From: Pleurotus ostreatus/Saccharomyces cerevisiae fusant
Taxonomy: Eukaryota; Opisthokonta
Direction: 5' to 3'
Length of the DNA: 15,261 nucleotides
Assembly: GCA_024196135.1 (NCBI GenBank)
Contig: JAMQCK010000826.1
Coordinates: 1 to 15,261 of the forward strand
The translations under genes and the position numbers were made by a program. The notes below the pieces were generated by a model. That model was not told the DNA's origin. It did no database searches and was given only the letters and a program-made list of their open reading frames with translations. Positions 1 to 9,712 of this stretch are shown piece by piece; positions within the stretch are counted from its first letter, which is position 1, and every line of letters begins with the position of its first letter.

Positions 1-1261
1 TTCGACCACCAGTGCACCGGCCGCGATTCCACCTTGAAAGAAGGCTGTGGCCCATGGGAAAAGAACGCACTCACTAGTCTCGGTTGTTCCTATGATACCA
101 GCCTAGCGCCTGCCACGAGTATGATCAACTTTCGTAAGTATCGCCACGAACATGATGAATGCTCGTTCGTATAGCCACGATTATGAACTGTCAAACCTCT
201 TGATAGGTCCTATTGAAGCCCTCCACGTCTCCGTATCAGCCCTGACCTCCGAATCGATGGTAAAGATAAGCTCCCTCACCGTCCTTCGACCCGGAGTGAG
301 CGAGGTTCATAGCAAACTCCGACGTCGCGAGCAGAGTCTTCAGCGCCCCGGTACGGAATTGATGGTAAGCAGTCCCACGCAGGAAGCAGTCTGTCTCACG
401 CAAGATTCGCTGGGATTTGATACCAATGCGATCTTCCAAGAGCGCTCAACGCACGATCCGCTGGGTCAAGGTGAAATAAACGGCTCTTCTCTACCGGCTT
501 TCTGACCGAAGGCATCACAGCGCGCTATGCGACCGGAGCATCTGGTTTCGGTAATCCCGAAAATGGCAGCTTTTGGTTGGGTTTTGGTGGCGCATGGCGT
601 ACGGTGCACGCGGCTGATGCAAACTAGAGCAAATCAAGGATATATTCGTGATTGAGTCGAGGAACAGGTGACTGGTGGCGCGATTTCAGCGTTGCATGTT
701 GAAGTTCGCCTCGGGGGACGGTGAAGGTTGGAATCAGGAGTGGCACGCGTCGTTCGGCCAGCGTGACCTGTGACTCACCCGGAATCTGCCGAGACGCGGG
801 GCCCCGCGAGTTGGCCGGGGCTACAGAGCTACGTACATATTCTTGTCCTCAACCACCACCACGACTGAGCCCGTTTCTGCACCTTGAAAGGAACCATCTA
901 AGTTGTAAGTATGGGAGGATTTTCCTGCGCTCTGGCAGCAACTTCAATGAAGCCGTGGTTCTAGTTTGATCTTGCTGTCTCGTCGATTGTGGAAATCCTT
1001 GGCTTATTCACTCTGTGCTACTAGCCCTTCTGTACTCTTCAAGGCTTCGAGTCCTTCTGACGGACGGCACTTCCCGATCCCAAAGTCTAAAGACCCACGA
1101 AAGCGGTACGTCCGAATCTCACGGGGTTCAATCCCCCTTCAGTATCCTGCATACCGCCCCGAGCACGTTTCATGGCCATCTCCCGCGCTGAAAATCGCAC
1201 TTCAACAACTCTAATCATGCCTTCCAGCGCTCGAATTGTGCAATTATAGTCCTTTGACGCG
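1..1261. other. Left region without a firm gene
   Basis: No conserved protein family, RNA gene or mobile element could be recognised here with confidence. Open frames on both strands are short, and most begin with non-ATG codons. Two weak coding-like traces on the minus strand are described separately: a possible two-exon relic at 90-439, and a pair of similar segments at 1-43 and about 828-900. The right end, directly before 1262, must hold the promoter and 5' leader of the nitronate monooxygenase gene; I see no clear TATA or CCAAT element there. Confidence 0.5.
90..439 (-). pseudogene. Possible exon pair or relic of an unidentified protein
   Basis: On the minus strand an open frame runs from about 439 to 247, and a 59-nt GT-AG intron (188-246, donor GTCAGG, acceptor GACAG) would join it in frame to 90-187, ending in TAG. 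The first part contains RIGIKSQRILRET and TGALKTLLATSEFAMNLA, and the second contains YTN. This faintly recalls the C-terminal region of basidiomycete DUF6534-type membrane proteins, but the spacing is wrong and the last helix is interrupted by charged residues. There is no ATG in the first segment, so an upstream exon would be needed. It may be a decayed gene or chance. The family assignment is a guess. Confidence 0.2.
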
Positions 1262-2722
1262 ATGTCTGCTCTCACGCCGGTCCTCCGCACGCGCCTTACT
1301 CAGCTACTAAGTCACGCGAAACTCACCCCGCTCGTCGACGCCGACGCGACTGACCTGCATCCTCGCAGATATCCGAACACCCGTGCTCGTCGCGCCCATG
1401 GCGGGCGCAAGTGGCGGTAGGCTTCCTCCCAACATGCCGCTTCGAATTCTCTTTTCTGACGAGCTACAGGCGCGCTCGCCGCGGAGTGCACCCTCGGTGG
1501 CGGCTTTGGGCTCCTCGGCGCAGGAACGTCGCGCGACAATGTAATTATCCCCTTCTTCCCAATTGCGCTGAGACGCTGCTCTTCTAGGCTACGACTCACC
1601 CGAGCAGCTCAGGGACGAGCTGAAGATTGCCGCGGCGCGTCTACCCGCAAGAGCGCAGGGCGCGCGCCTCCCGGTTGGCGTCGGGTTCCTTGGGTGGCAG
1701 CTGGACTCCGGGACGTGGGGCGCCGACACACTACGGGTGGCGCTTGAACACAACGTCGCTGCCATATGGCTCTCCTTCGGTGACAACTCGAGCATCGCCA
1801 AGTGGGCGCGCTTCGTCCGCGAGCACGAGACGCCCGGTCCGCGCACGCTGCTCTTCTTCCAGACCGCATCCCCATCGGACGCGCGCAAGGCCGTCGAACA
1901 ATGGGATTTTGACGTGATTGTCGCGCAAGGTCAATTTACTTATTCATTATATGCTATTCGATCAGCCCTTCTGAATTATCCCCATCCACAGGTTGCGAAT
2001 CGGGCGGACATGGCTTCGCGGACGCGCCTCCTCTGACGGCCCTGCTTCCTGCGATGCGAGCGGCCCTGCCTGCTCAGGTTCCAGTCCTCGTCGCCGGAGG
2101 ACTCGCGAATGGCAGCCAGCTCGCTGGCATGCTCGCCATGGGTGCAGCCGGTGCCGTCTACGGCACCCGCTTCCTCCTCGCGCCAGAGAGCAAGTACAAC
2201 GATTCGCAGCGCGCCGCCCTCCTCGCCGCCTCATCCTCCTCCACCGTGCGTACCATGGCCTTCGACCACGCGCGCAGCACGCTGGGCTGGCCTGCCGGCG
2301 TCGATGGTCGCGGGCTCCGGAACGGTAAGTGCCGTAGTGCTATTAGGCCGCGCGGAGTTCAACTTTTTGATGAATACTTGATATTGAATGGATGTAATGC
2401 TTCTAGATACTGTCGCTGACTTTGAAAGTGGCGGAGACCACGACGAGCTGCGACGGAAGTACCAGGAAGCCCTCAAGAAGAACGACACGAGCCGTACCAT
2501 TGTATGGGCCGGTACAGGCGTTGGCCTCATGGACACTGTCAAACCTGCGAAGGTGAACTTACCCGCTCTGATCTTCGGTCGTAATACTTACTACATTGCT
2601 CCTTTTAGGACATCGTCGCGGAGCTGCATACAGATTGCGTTCGCCATTTAGCGGCGGTGGCAGACGTCCTTAAGCCCACAGCATCCAACGAAGCAGCACC
2701 TCACGAAGCGTCCAAACTGTAG
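1262..2722 (+). CDS. Nitronate monooxygenase / 2-nitropropane dioxygenase family flavoenzyme
   Basis: Predicted FMN-dependent TIM-barrel enzyme that oxidises alkyl nitronates (such as propionate 3-nitronate) to carbonyl compounds and nitrite. Model: 1262-1310, 1369-1416, 1470-1523, 1588-1929, 1992-2324, 2407-2552, 2609-2722, giving 361 residues, a usual length for the family. Visible family motifs are VAPMAGASGG (24-33), LGGGFGLLGAGYDSPEQL (41-58), VAQGCESGGHG (162-172, with the usual active-site histidine at 171), VAGGLANG (198-205) and GAAGAVYGTRFL (215-226). The start was chosen because MSALTPVLRTRL leads directly into the first strand. Five introns are canonical and in phase. Intron 3 only works if it starts with GA (1524-1525), which is odd. 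The gene converges on pyruvate carboxylase, with 213 bp between the stop codons. The family is clear; the substrate is inferred. Confidence 0.92.
1524..1587 (+). other. Intron 3 of the nitronate monooxygenase gene with GA-AG ends
   Basis: Family conservation demands that GAG (ending 1523) be followed directly by YDSPEQL (from 1588), which makes the intron 64 nt with the donor reading GAACGT rather than GTACGT. The acceptor TCTAG is normal. The only nearby good GT donor, GTAATT at 1541, leaves the exon in the wrong phase and gives a stop at 1621-1623. A rare GA-AG intron, a donor mutation that breaks the gene, or a single-base sequence error are the three explanations. Confidence 0.7.
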
Positions 2723-2935
2723 CATACTTTCCCAAGGAATCTTAGTCAAACTCAAAGTCAAAGTGCATCTTCACGAAATCGTCATCCCGCGAAGCGAAGC
2801 AGTAAGAAATCATTGCTATAGTACACACTCTATGTACTGTGAGACGGCAGTATTCACTTGCGATGAGACAGATATACATTGTACAGGCGACGCGCGGCGT
2901 CAAGCCAACTTCTTCATTTCCGACACTTGCAACTA
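2723..2935. other. Intergenic stretch between convergent 3' ends
   Basis: These 213 bp separate the stop codon of the nitronate monooxygenase gene (+) from that of pyruvate carboxylase (-). They should hold both 3' UTRs and polyadenylation signals. No open frame or obvious repeat was found. Confidence 0.6.
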
Positions 2936-5900
2936 TCAGTGAACAATCTCAACGGTCAAGTCGCCCTGGTTGATGGAATCGCCTATAGCCTCCGTCAGCA
3001 CCCACGCCACAACTCGCACAATTGAAAGAAGCGCACCTTCGTGCACCACAACACGCTTGATGTGCCCAGATACAGGCGCCGTAACGGCGGACTCCATCTA
3101 TCAAGGCGGTCAGGACGATTGCAAAGATACGTTCAGACGGGTTCCTCACCTTCATGGCGCTGAGGACTGCATACAGGAAGATGCACAATCAGCTGGGCAC
3201 AAATCTTCCAGCGGGATGAGATACGCACCGCAAACAGGGTCGCCCTTCTTGATCTCCTGCCCCTCCTTGACCCGCACCTCGATAACGACACCCGACATAG
3301 GCGCGCCAACCGAGCCCGGCTCGTTCGTCGCCTTCTCGCGCGAGACAGTCTCCACGGCGGAGTTCTTGTCCTCAACAGCGACCGCGCGAACCTCGCCGTT
3401 CACCTCGAACCATACGTCACGCTGCGCTTGGCCTTCCACGACGGGGCCGACGGCCATGAGGCGGACAATCAGCGTCTTGCCCTTCTCAATAGAGATGTGC
3501 ATCTCCTCGCCAACGTCCGGACGGCTGAGGAAGTAGCGCGTGGGGATGACGCTGATCCGAGGATATCAGTACACGATAACGCAGAGCAACACTCGCGCAA
3601 GACTCACCTCAAGTCGCCGTACTTCTCCAAGAACTGCTGGTACTCTTCGAAGACCTGAGAGCAAGGAGTCAGCCGAAGTCCCAAACACACGCCCGGCGAT
3701 AACAAACCTTCGGGTACATCACGTACGACGTGACATCCACATCGGTGATGTGCTTGCCGAACTTGGCCCTCAAATCTGCCTTGATCTTCTTGAAATCGAG
3801 CGGGTCCATGGTCGCTCCCGGACGCCCGTCAATCCGCGGCTTGTTGCGAATGATCTTGGTCCTCAGCGGCTCCGGGAACCCGCCGACCGGCTGGCCAAGG
3901 TAGCCCTGGAAGAACTCGACGACAGAGGACGGGAAGTCCAGCTCCTCAGCACGGTTCAGGACGTCCTGCTTGGAAAAGTTGTTCGACGTCATCCATTGCG
4001 CGAAGTCGCCGACGACCTTCGACGACGGCGTGACCTAACATGCGAGATAAGTGGTCAGTACGGAAGATCGTATGGCATGGCATCCGCAATACCTTGATGA
4101 TGTTGCCGCACTATCGATAGATACGGTCAGCCCCAAGCCTAATCCGAGCTTATCCCACACGTACCAGCTCATTGGCCTCAATGTACTTCTGCTTGATGAC
4201 TGCCGTACCCCATCAGCATCCCACACTTAGAAGCCAACCTTGATACGCACTCGACCATTGCGTCCCCAATCCGAGCTGCGCAGCTTGGAACTGCACGACT
4301 CCCGTCAGCCTTCCATGCCAGAAGATTGAGGAAGCAACTCACCATCAAGTTCGTGTACTGACCACCTGGCATCTCATGGTCAAACACACTGGAGTCCGAC
4401 GCGCGCACGTTCGCCTCGAAGCAGCTGTAAAGCATGCGAACTTGCGACCAGTAGAGGTTCAGCGCCTGGATGTCGTCATAGCGAATGCCCGTCCCTAGCT
4501 TGGTCTGCTCAAGCGCCATGCACACCGCACCCATCGCCGGCTGCGAGGTCAGCCCAGACATGCCTATCCCACCGCATCAGTCCAGATCTCTGCGCGCGGA
4601 GATGGAGTACCACTCACTATCGATAGCGACGTCAACAACGTCCGCGCCGGCGGCGGCGCAGGCCAGCATGCTGGCAGCAGCGATGCCGGCAGTGTCGTGG
4701 GAGTGGACATGGATGGGGAGGTCGGGATACTTCTCGCGGATGGTACCAATGAGCCTGCGGACCGGTAAGTTTCAAGGTACAGTATGCACGAGCAGCGATA
4801 AGGCGCGGGGAAGACATTCAATGCGCAGAAGGGGCACTCGTTGCGCGGGGAGATGACGCAACGACAGTGAGGGTCGGGGGGAACATGACGGTGAGGCACA
4901 ACGCAGGAGGTGGAGCGGGAAACGCCGAGGTTTGGGGGAGGTGGCCAAAAATGCAATGAGACAACTTCACGTACAGCTTCGCCGCCTCCGGCTTCAGCAG
5001 GCCCGCCATGTCCTTGATACCGAGGACATGAATGCCCTCCTGTACGAGCTTCTCCACAAAGTCGAGATAGTACTGCAGCGTGTACTTCGTCTCCTTCGGT
5101 GACGCGACGTCGCCGGAGTAGCACACGACGGCCTCGCAGACACCACCAGCCTTCTTGGCCGCATCGATACCGAGTTGCATCTGTAAGAGGAGTTCATTGA
5201 GCAACCTGTCCGGCGGCGAACAAGTATTCAGATAAACGCACGTTCTCAAAGTAGTTCAAGGAGTCGAACACGCGGAAAATGTCGAGTCCATTCTGCACGG
5301 CCTTCTTCGAGAAGTCGTAGATGGCGTTATCCCTGGCGATAACTGTCAGTATACACCTCAGTCTCACATAACAGAGACGTACGGGTAGCTCGTGTATCCG
5401 ACACCGTTAGCGCCACGAACGAGGGCCTGGAAGGGAATGTTGGGGACCAGCTTCCTCAACGTCCGCTATCCATTGTGTCAGTACTCTCGTCGTTCAAATC
5501 CCAACATCTACTCACCAACCGCTCCCAAGGGTCCTCGTACAAGAACCGCATCGCCACGTCGAAGGTCGCGCCACCCCAGCACTCGAGACTGTACGCGTTC
5601 TGCAGCGCCCAGCTCGTCTCCTTCGCGATGTTCACCATGTCGATCGTCCGCAGGCGCGTAGCAAGCAAGCTTTGGTGGGCGTCGCGCCAGGTGGTGTCCA
5701 TGATCAGACAGCCCGGGTACTCGCGGACGGCCTTAGCGAATGCCTCAGGGCCCTTCTCGATGATGATGTTGCGCCAGCCGGTCGTGCAGGGCTGGGAGGT
5801 GTCGAGTGGCGCGGCCGACGGGTCGTCGCGGTTGTTGAGGGTCGGGATGACGATGTCATCCTTGAGGCCAGGCTCGCCCTGGAAAGGGGTCAGAAATGGA

Positions 5901-7910
5901 GAACACGTATTGCCATGAAGCCACTTACGACTTGGCCCTTGATAGAGCTGCCGTTAACGGCGAGGTCGCCGAGGTAAGCGAGCAACTTCTGCGCGCGGTT
6001 CTGGCTCTGGACGAGCTTGAAAAGGTCGGGCGTGTCGTCGATGAACTATCGTTTCGGGATGAGGACGGGCCTTCACTTAGCGAAGCCTATACGCACGGTA
6101 GTCCAGGTCTTGCCACCAATGAAGACATCGTGCGTCAACAGACGGAACAAGAAGGGGATGTTGGTCTAGCATATATCAGAAAGTGTTCGCAAACTCAGAC
6201 GCATCCTACACACCTTGACACCACGAATACGGAACTCGACGAGCGCACGCAACATCTTCCTACGCGCCACTTCGTACGTCGTGCCGCTGACCGTGCACTT
6301 GACGAGCAGACTGTCGTAGTGCGGCGTGATCTGCGCGCCGGCGAAGCCGGAGCTCGCATCGAGACGGACACCATTACCGCCCGCGCTGCGGTAGACCTCA
6401 ATCTTGCCCGTGTCCGGCTGGAAGTTCTGCGACGCGTCCTCAGTGGTGATACGGCACTGGATGGCGAAGCCGCGCTTGGTGATGGCGTCCTGGGTCAGAC
6501 CGAGCTGAGGGAGGGTCGCGCCAGCAGCGATCTGAATCTGCGCGGCGACGATGTCGATGCCAGTAATCTCCTCTGCGATAAGAGTTAGCTATATGCTATA
6601 GTGACATGAGCTGCTCAACTTACCAGTGATGGTGTGCTCGACCTGGATACGCGGGTTGATCTCAATGAAGTAATGGCGGCCCATCTGGTCGACAAGGAAT
6701 TCAGCGGTACCCGCGTTCCTGTAGCCGACACTCTTCGCGAGCTTGATAGCATCCGAGAGGATGGCCTGGCGGACCTCGTCCGGAAGGTGGGTCGCAGGCG
6801 CAACCTCGACGACCTTCTGGTGACGACGCTGGACAGAGCAGTCACGCTCGAACAGGTGGATTGTGTTGCCCTGGGCATCGGCGAGGAGCTGCACCTCAAT
6901 GTGGCGAGGGCGCTCGAGGAAACGCTCGATGAAGACGGTGCCGTCACCGAAGGCAGACTTCGCCTCAGAAACAGCACGCATGAAGGCATCCTTGAAGTCG
7001 GACTGCTCGCGGACGACACGCATACCGCGACCGCCTCCGCCCATGGCCGCCTTGATGATGACTAGAGTCTATGTTAGTTGAACAAGCCCGCAAATATACG
7101 TGAGCGAACATCGCACCTGGGAAGCCGTACTCCTTGATAAACGCATCGCCGTCCGTGTAGCTATCGACAGGACCAGGGGTACCTGGGACGACGGGGACAC
7201 CGCACCTCATAGCTACAGATCGCGTTAGCAGATGCAGCCCAAGATGACGTCGTTGCGTACCGAGAGTGCGCGCCTTGGTCTTGTCACCGAGGCCATCGAT
7301 GACCTCCGGGGAGGGACCAACGAAAGCAATACCAGCTTGCTCGACTTTACGCGCGAATTCGGCATTCTCGGAGAGGAAGCCATAGCTAGATCATCAATAT
7401 CAGTGACGCGCCCTCCGCGCTTGACCGATCGCGTACCCGGGATGAATCATATCAACACCGTGCTCAAGGGCGATGCGAATGATATCGTCCTGCGCGAGGT
7501 ACGCGCCGACCGGCGTAAGACCCTTCCCGACCTGGTAGGCCTCATCGGACTGGACATAGCGCGTCAGCCGGGTATATGCGCAGCAGGAATGGATCGCACC
7601 TTTTGCCTGTGAGCAGACAGCCGATCTTCATACGAGTAGATCGCAACAGTGTGCATCGCGAGCTCGTGAGCCGTACGGAAGACACGGATAGCAATTTCCT
7701 GCGTATATGCGTCAGTTATCGCTCGCGATGGTGCCCATCGGGACGCACCCCGCGATTCGCGACGAGGATCTTCGTCAATGGGCCGCTATGGCCCGCCGCT
7801 TTCCTCCGCATCGTCTGGATGGAGTGCACAGGCGTGCCGGGGGCGCTGGGCGTCCCCGCGAAGAGGGGGCCGAGCCGCGGCGGGTGGAGAGTCGCGGGCG
7901 GGGTGGACAT
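2936..7910 (-). CDS. PYC: Pyruvate carboxylase
   Basis: Biotin enzyme making oxaloacetate from pyruvate, bicarbonate and ATP; anaplerotic and usually cytosolic in fungi. The model has 24 exons and 1197 residues: 7749-7910, 7600-7698, 7437-7549, 7261-7385, 7117-7212, 6624-7061, 6214-6572, 6097-6165, 5929-6045, 5516-5878, 5383-5465, 5242-5332, 4975-5180, 4618-4754, 4343-4563, 4251-4290, 4165-4199, 4093-4110, 3708-4034, 3608-3654, 3229-3551, 3150-3166, 3037-3097, 2936-2982. All phases close. The biotin carboxylase domain runs from ILVANRGEIAIR (about 48-59) and includes the glycine-rich [10 protein letters not shown]. The carboxyltransferase domain shows TTWRDAHQ (metal-ligand Asp 592), GIKDMAG (Lys 761, the usually carbamylated position) and HVHSHD (ligands His 791 and 793). 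The biotinyl domain has SAMKM with Lys 1162. The ATG at 7910 (CCACCACCATGTCC context) precedes about 45 residues of proline-rich leader; mitochondrial import cannot be excluded. Domain content and length fit an intact fungal enzyme. Confidence 0.97.
4755..4974 (-). other. Oversized 220-nt intron of pyruvate carboxylase
   Basis: This intron (donor GTACGTG, acceptor CCGCAG) joins EAAKL to [13 protein letters not shown], matching the family without gap. It is about four times longer than the other 22 introns of the gene, which are 48-62 nt. Its sense strand (minus) is rich in C and T. No in-frame exon that would fit the protein was found inside. Confidence 0.75.
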
Positions 7911-8927
7911 GGTGGTGGTTGGAAGCAAGAGCGATCCGAAGACGGATGGGGCGGGTCAATTGTCTAGTATGACGCGGGCGGCGCGATGGCTGTCACGGTT
8001 CGGCTCTACGTTCTTGGCCGTCGGGGGTGGGCGTTGGGTGCTGTACGACGCAGTCGCGCACTCTGCGAGCTTTCTGAGGGATATAAGGCGGCGAAAGGTA
8101 AGGGGGCGCAGCGGGCGTAAGGCCACCTCTTGGCTGCGATCTTATATCACGCGTACGTCCAGTTCTCAATTCCCCCGCATTCGCGGCGCCCGTCGGGACG
8201 CGTCAGATCAACCATCTCATCGCGCGCCCAGTCGTCTATCGCGCTCTCCGTCCGCAGCTCGTCGCCCGCAACCAGGAGGCGCAGAAGCTCTTTGCTCTAC
8301 CGACGCAGCCCTCCGTCTCCACGACAATCGCAATTCCGCGTCGATATCAACCTGCTTGGCGCCACTCGGCTGGCTTGGCACCTTCGACACCCGCCCCATC
8401 AGAACTCGGTGCTCAAGCCAAGTCATCTACGTGTCCGCCGCGAAAGACTCGGGGTGATCTGCGGGTTTGTTGGAGGGTGTGTACGATATGCGGCGTTAGC
8501 GATAAAGGTCCGTTCCGTTGGCCTTGGCGGTAGGTTCGCGCCTGACAACGTCTGTGCATGTCGGCCTAGCTTCCCATTTGAGCATGTTCATCAACGATGT
8601 GGGCCTACTTGTCAGCTCAGTCAAAGACCTTATCCGAGCTAGCTACAACGCAAGCAGCATACCGAAACGAGCAGAATATCTTCGTCCTCAGGATACCTGC
8701 GTTCCATCTCTGCCTTCCAGCGTGTCTTACAAGCTGATATCACAACTTCATTGCGGTCGTGTTAGGCGTAAGATATCTCTACGAACAAAGTTCAATCAGG
8801 ACGCGTTGCTCAAGCTCAAGTTCAGGCCGAAACCGAACTGTGACGTCACGCGTCATCACATCCCAGTCGCGCTGCAATATGCAAGTTGGACCCGATCTCC
8901 TTTGGTCCTACAGCGCTACTAATTTCG
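7911..8927. other. Pyruvate carboxylase upstream region and unassigned sequence
   Basis: The part next to 7910 is the pyruvate carboxylase promoter and leader. The minus strand has a C/T-rich leader just before the ATG and a TATA-like CCTTATATCC (plus strand GGATATAAGG, about 8073-8082) some 165 bp upstream. Between about 8100 and 8535 there are GC-rich open frames on both strands, none with a recognisable family or a good start (see findings). A plus-strand frame from an ATG at 8581-8583 to a stop at 8922 is open, but low in GC at third positions and unlike any family I know. A CRE-type palindrome TGACGTCA lies at 8841-8848. Confidence 0.5.
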
Positions 8928-9712
8928 TCAAGGCTGTTTGTTCTGTTGGCATGCGAGCGCAGCCAGCTGAGCGTCCGCTTCCTCAATCACCTCCTCAAGT
9001 CTGCAAATTTCAGCAAGACAATGGATCTGCGAAACACGAATACGCACAACTTCACAAGCGTCGGATCCTTCGCCACCAGCGGAAACAAATGCTTGAAGTC
9101 CTCGCGTTTGGGTTCAATGAGCACTTGCGTAGGCGTCTCCGCCCGGCGCTGCTGACTCGAGGCCGATCCTGAAGAGAGTATAGTCGTAGCAATTCGCTCT
9201 ATTTCGCGTGTCATCGACTTCCCCTCTGCCACCGATAACGGCGTTGTGTACGTCGCCAGCTTAGCAAGGGCAGAAAGTGTCCGTTGGTCCAAGCGGGGCT
9301 GGGTATACTGCCCCACGGGAGGCGGCCCCTGGGTACTCGGTGGCTTCGACGGCGCCTCTTCGACAGGCGCCGCGCTCGTAGTCGACGTTGTCGTTCCCTT
9401 CCCAGAAGTCGTTCGGAAATTAGAGCTCGAGCCCGAAGCTGCAACGCTCGACTTGGCTGCGGGGCCATCCAGGAAGTGCGGCGAAAAGTCTGCTCTGATG
9501 CGAGCGGCACTGGAGATGCTCCCCTCCTGCGCCGAGGACAGAGCTTGTCTCTTGAAATCGGGGAGGCGCGCAGGAGCAGACCGCATCATGCGCTTCGTAG
9601 CTCCCGTAGCCGTCACATATCCCGCCATCTCCGGTTCGAAGAGCGGTGGCGGTGGAAGGGACGCTGTAATCGAATGTCGGCGTTTGCCTTTAGGACGACC
9701 GCGAGGAGGCAT
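8928..9712 (-). CDS. Small basic protein with N-terminal AT-hook, function unknown
   Basis: Two exons, 9048-9712 and 8928-9000, joined by a 47-nt intron (9001-9047; donor GTGCGT, acceptor TGCAG), give 245 residues. The start was chosen at the ATG that leads straight into PPRGRPKGKRR; the GRPK core with basic flanks (residues 4-12) is an AT-hook, a minor-groove binder of AT-rich DNA typical of chromatin proteins. The middle (about 75-140) is rich in serine, threonine, alanine and proline and is probably disordered. The end, spliced as LVKLLEEVIEEADAQLAALA, looks like an amphipathic helix, which supports the intron: without it the frame runs into CVFVFRRS and stops. No other domain is recognised. 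It is likely nuclear. The AT-hook is seen; the role is not known. Confidence 0.68.

Noticed and set aside
1121..1140. T-arm-like sequence (GGGGTTCAATCCCC) hinting at a tRNA
   Set aside because: The four-pair stem and loop look right, but no matching acceptor stem, D-arm or anticodon arm could be placed at the proper distances upstream.
1541..1587. Canonical GT-AG intron as intron 3 of the nitronate monooxygenase gene
   Set aside because: It ends the exon in the wrong phase: the next exon hits a stop at 1621-1623 and the conserved YDSPEQL frame is lost.
4200..4210. Non-AG acceptor for pyruvate carboxylase exon 17 that would read STAVIK
   Set aside because: A canonical acceptor (CGGCAG) nine bases further gives SIIK, keeps the frame and matches the length of the yeast protein in this stretch.
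4818..4974. Read-through of pyruvate carboxylase exon 13 into the long intron as extra coding sequence
   Set aside because: The continued frame ([12 protein letters not shown] and onward) resembles nothing in the family, while the GTACGTG donor restores the exact conserved join.
5896..6588. Plus-strand open frame of 230 codons
   Set aside because: It is the antisense shadow of the conserved biotin carboxylase and linker exons of pyruvate carboxylase.
7576..8457. Long plus-strand open frame of about 290 codons
   Set aside because: Its first third is antisense to the first two exons of pyruvate carboxylase and it then crosses that gene's promoter; its protein has no family features and is rich in arginine and serine, as expected of a GC-rich shadow frame.
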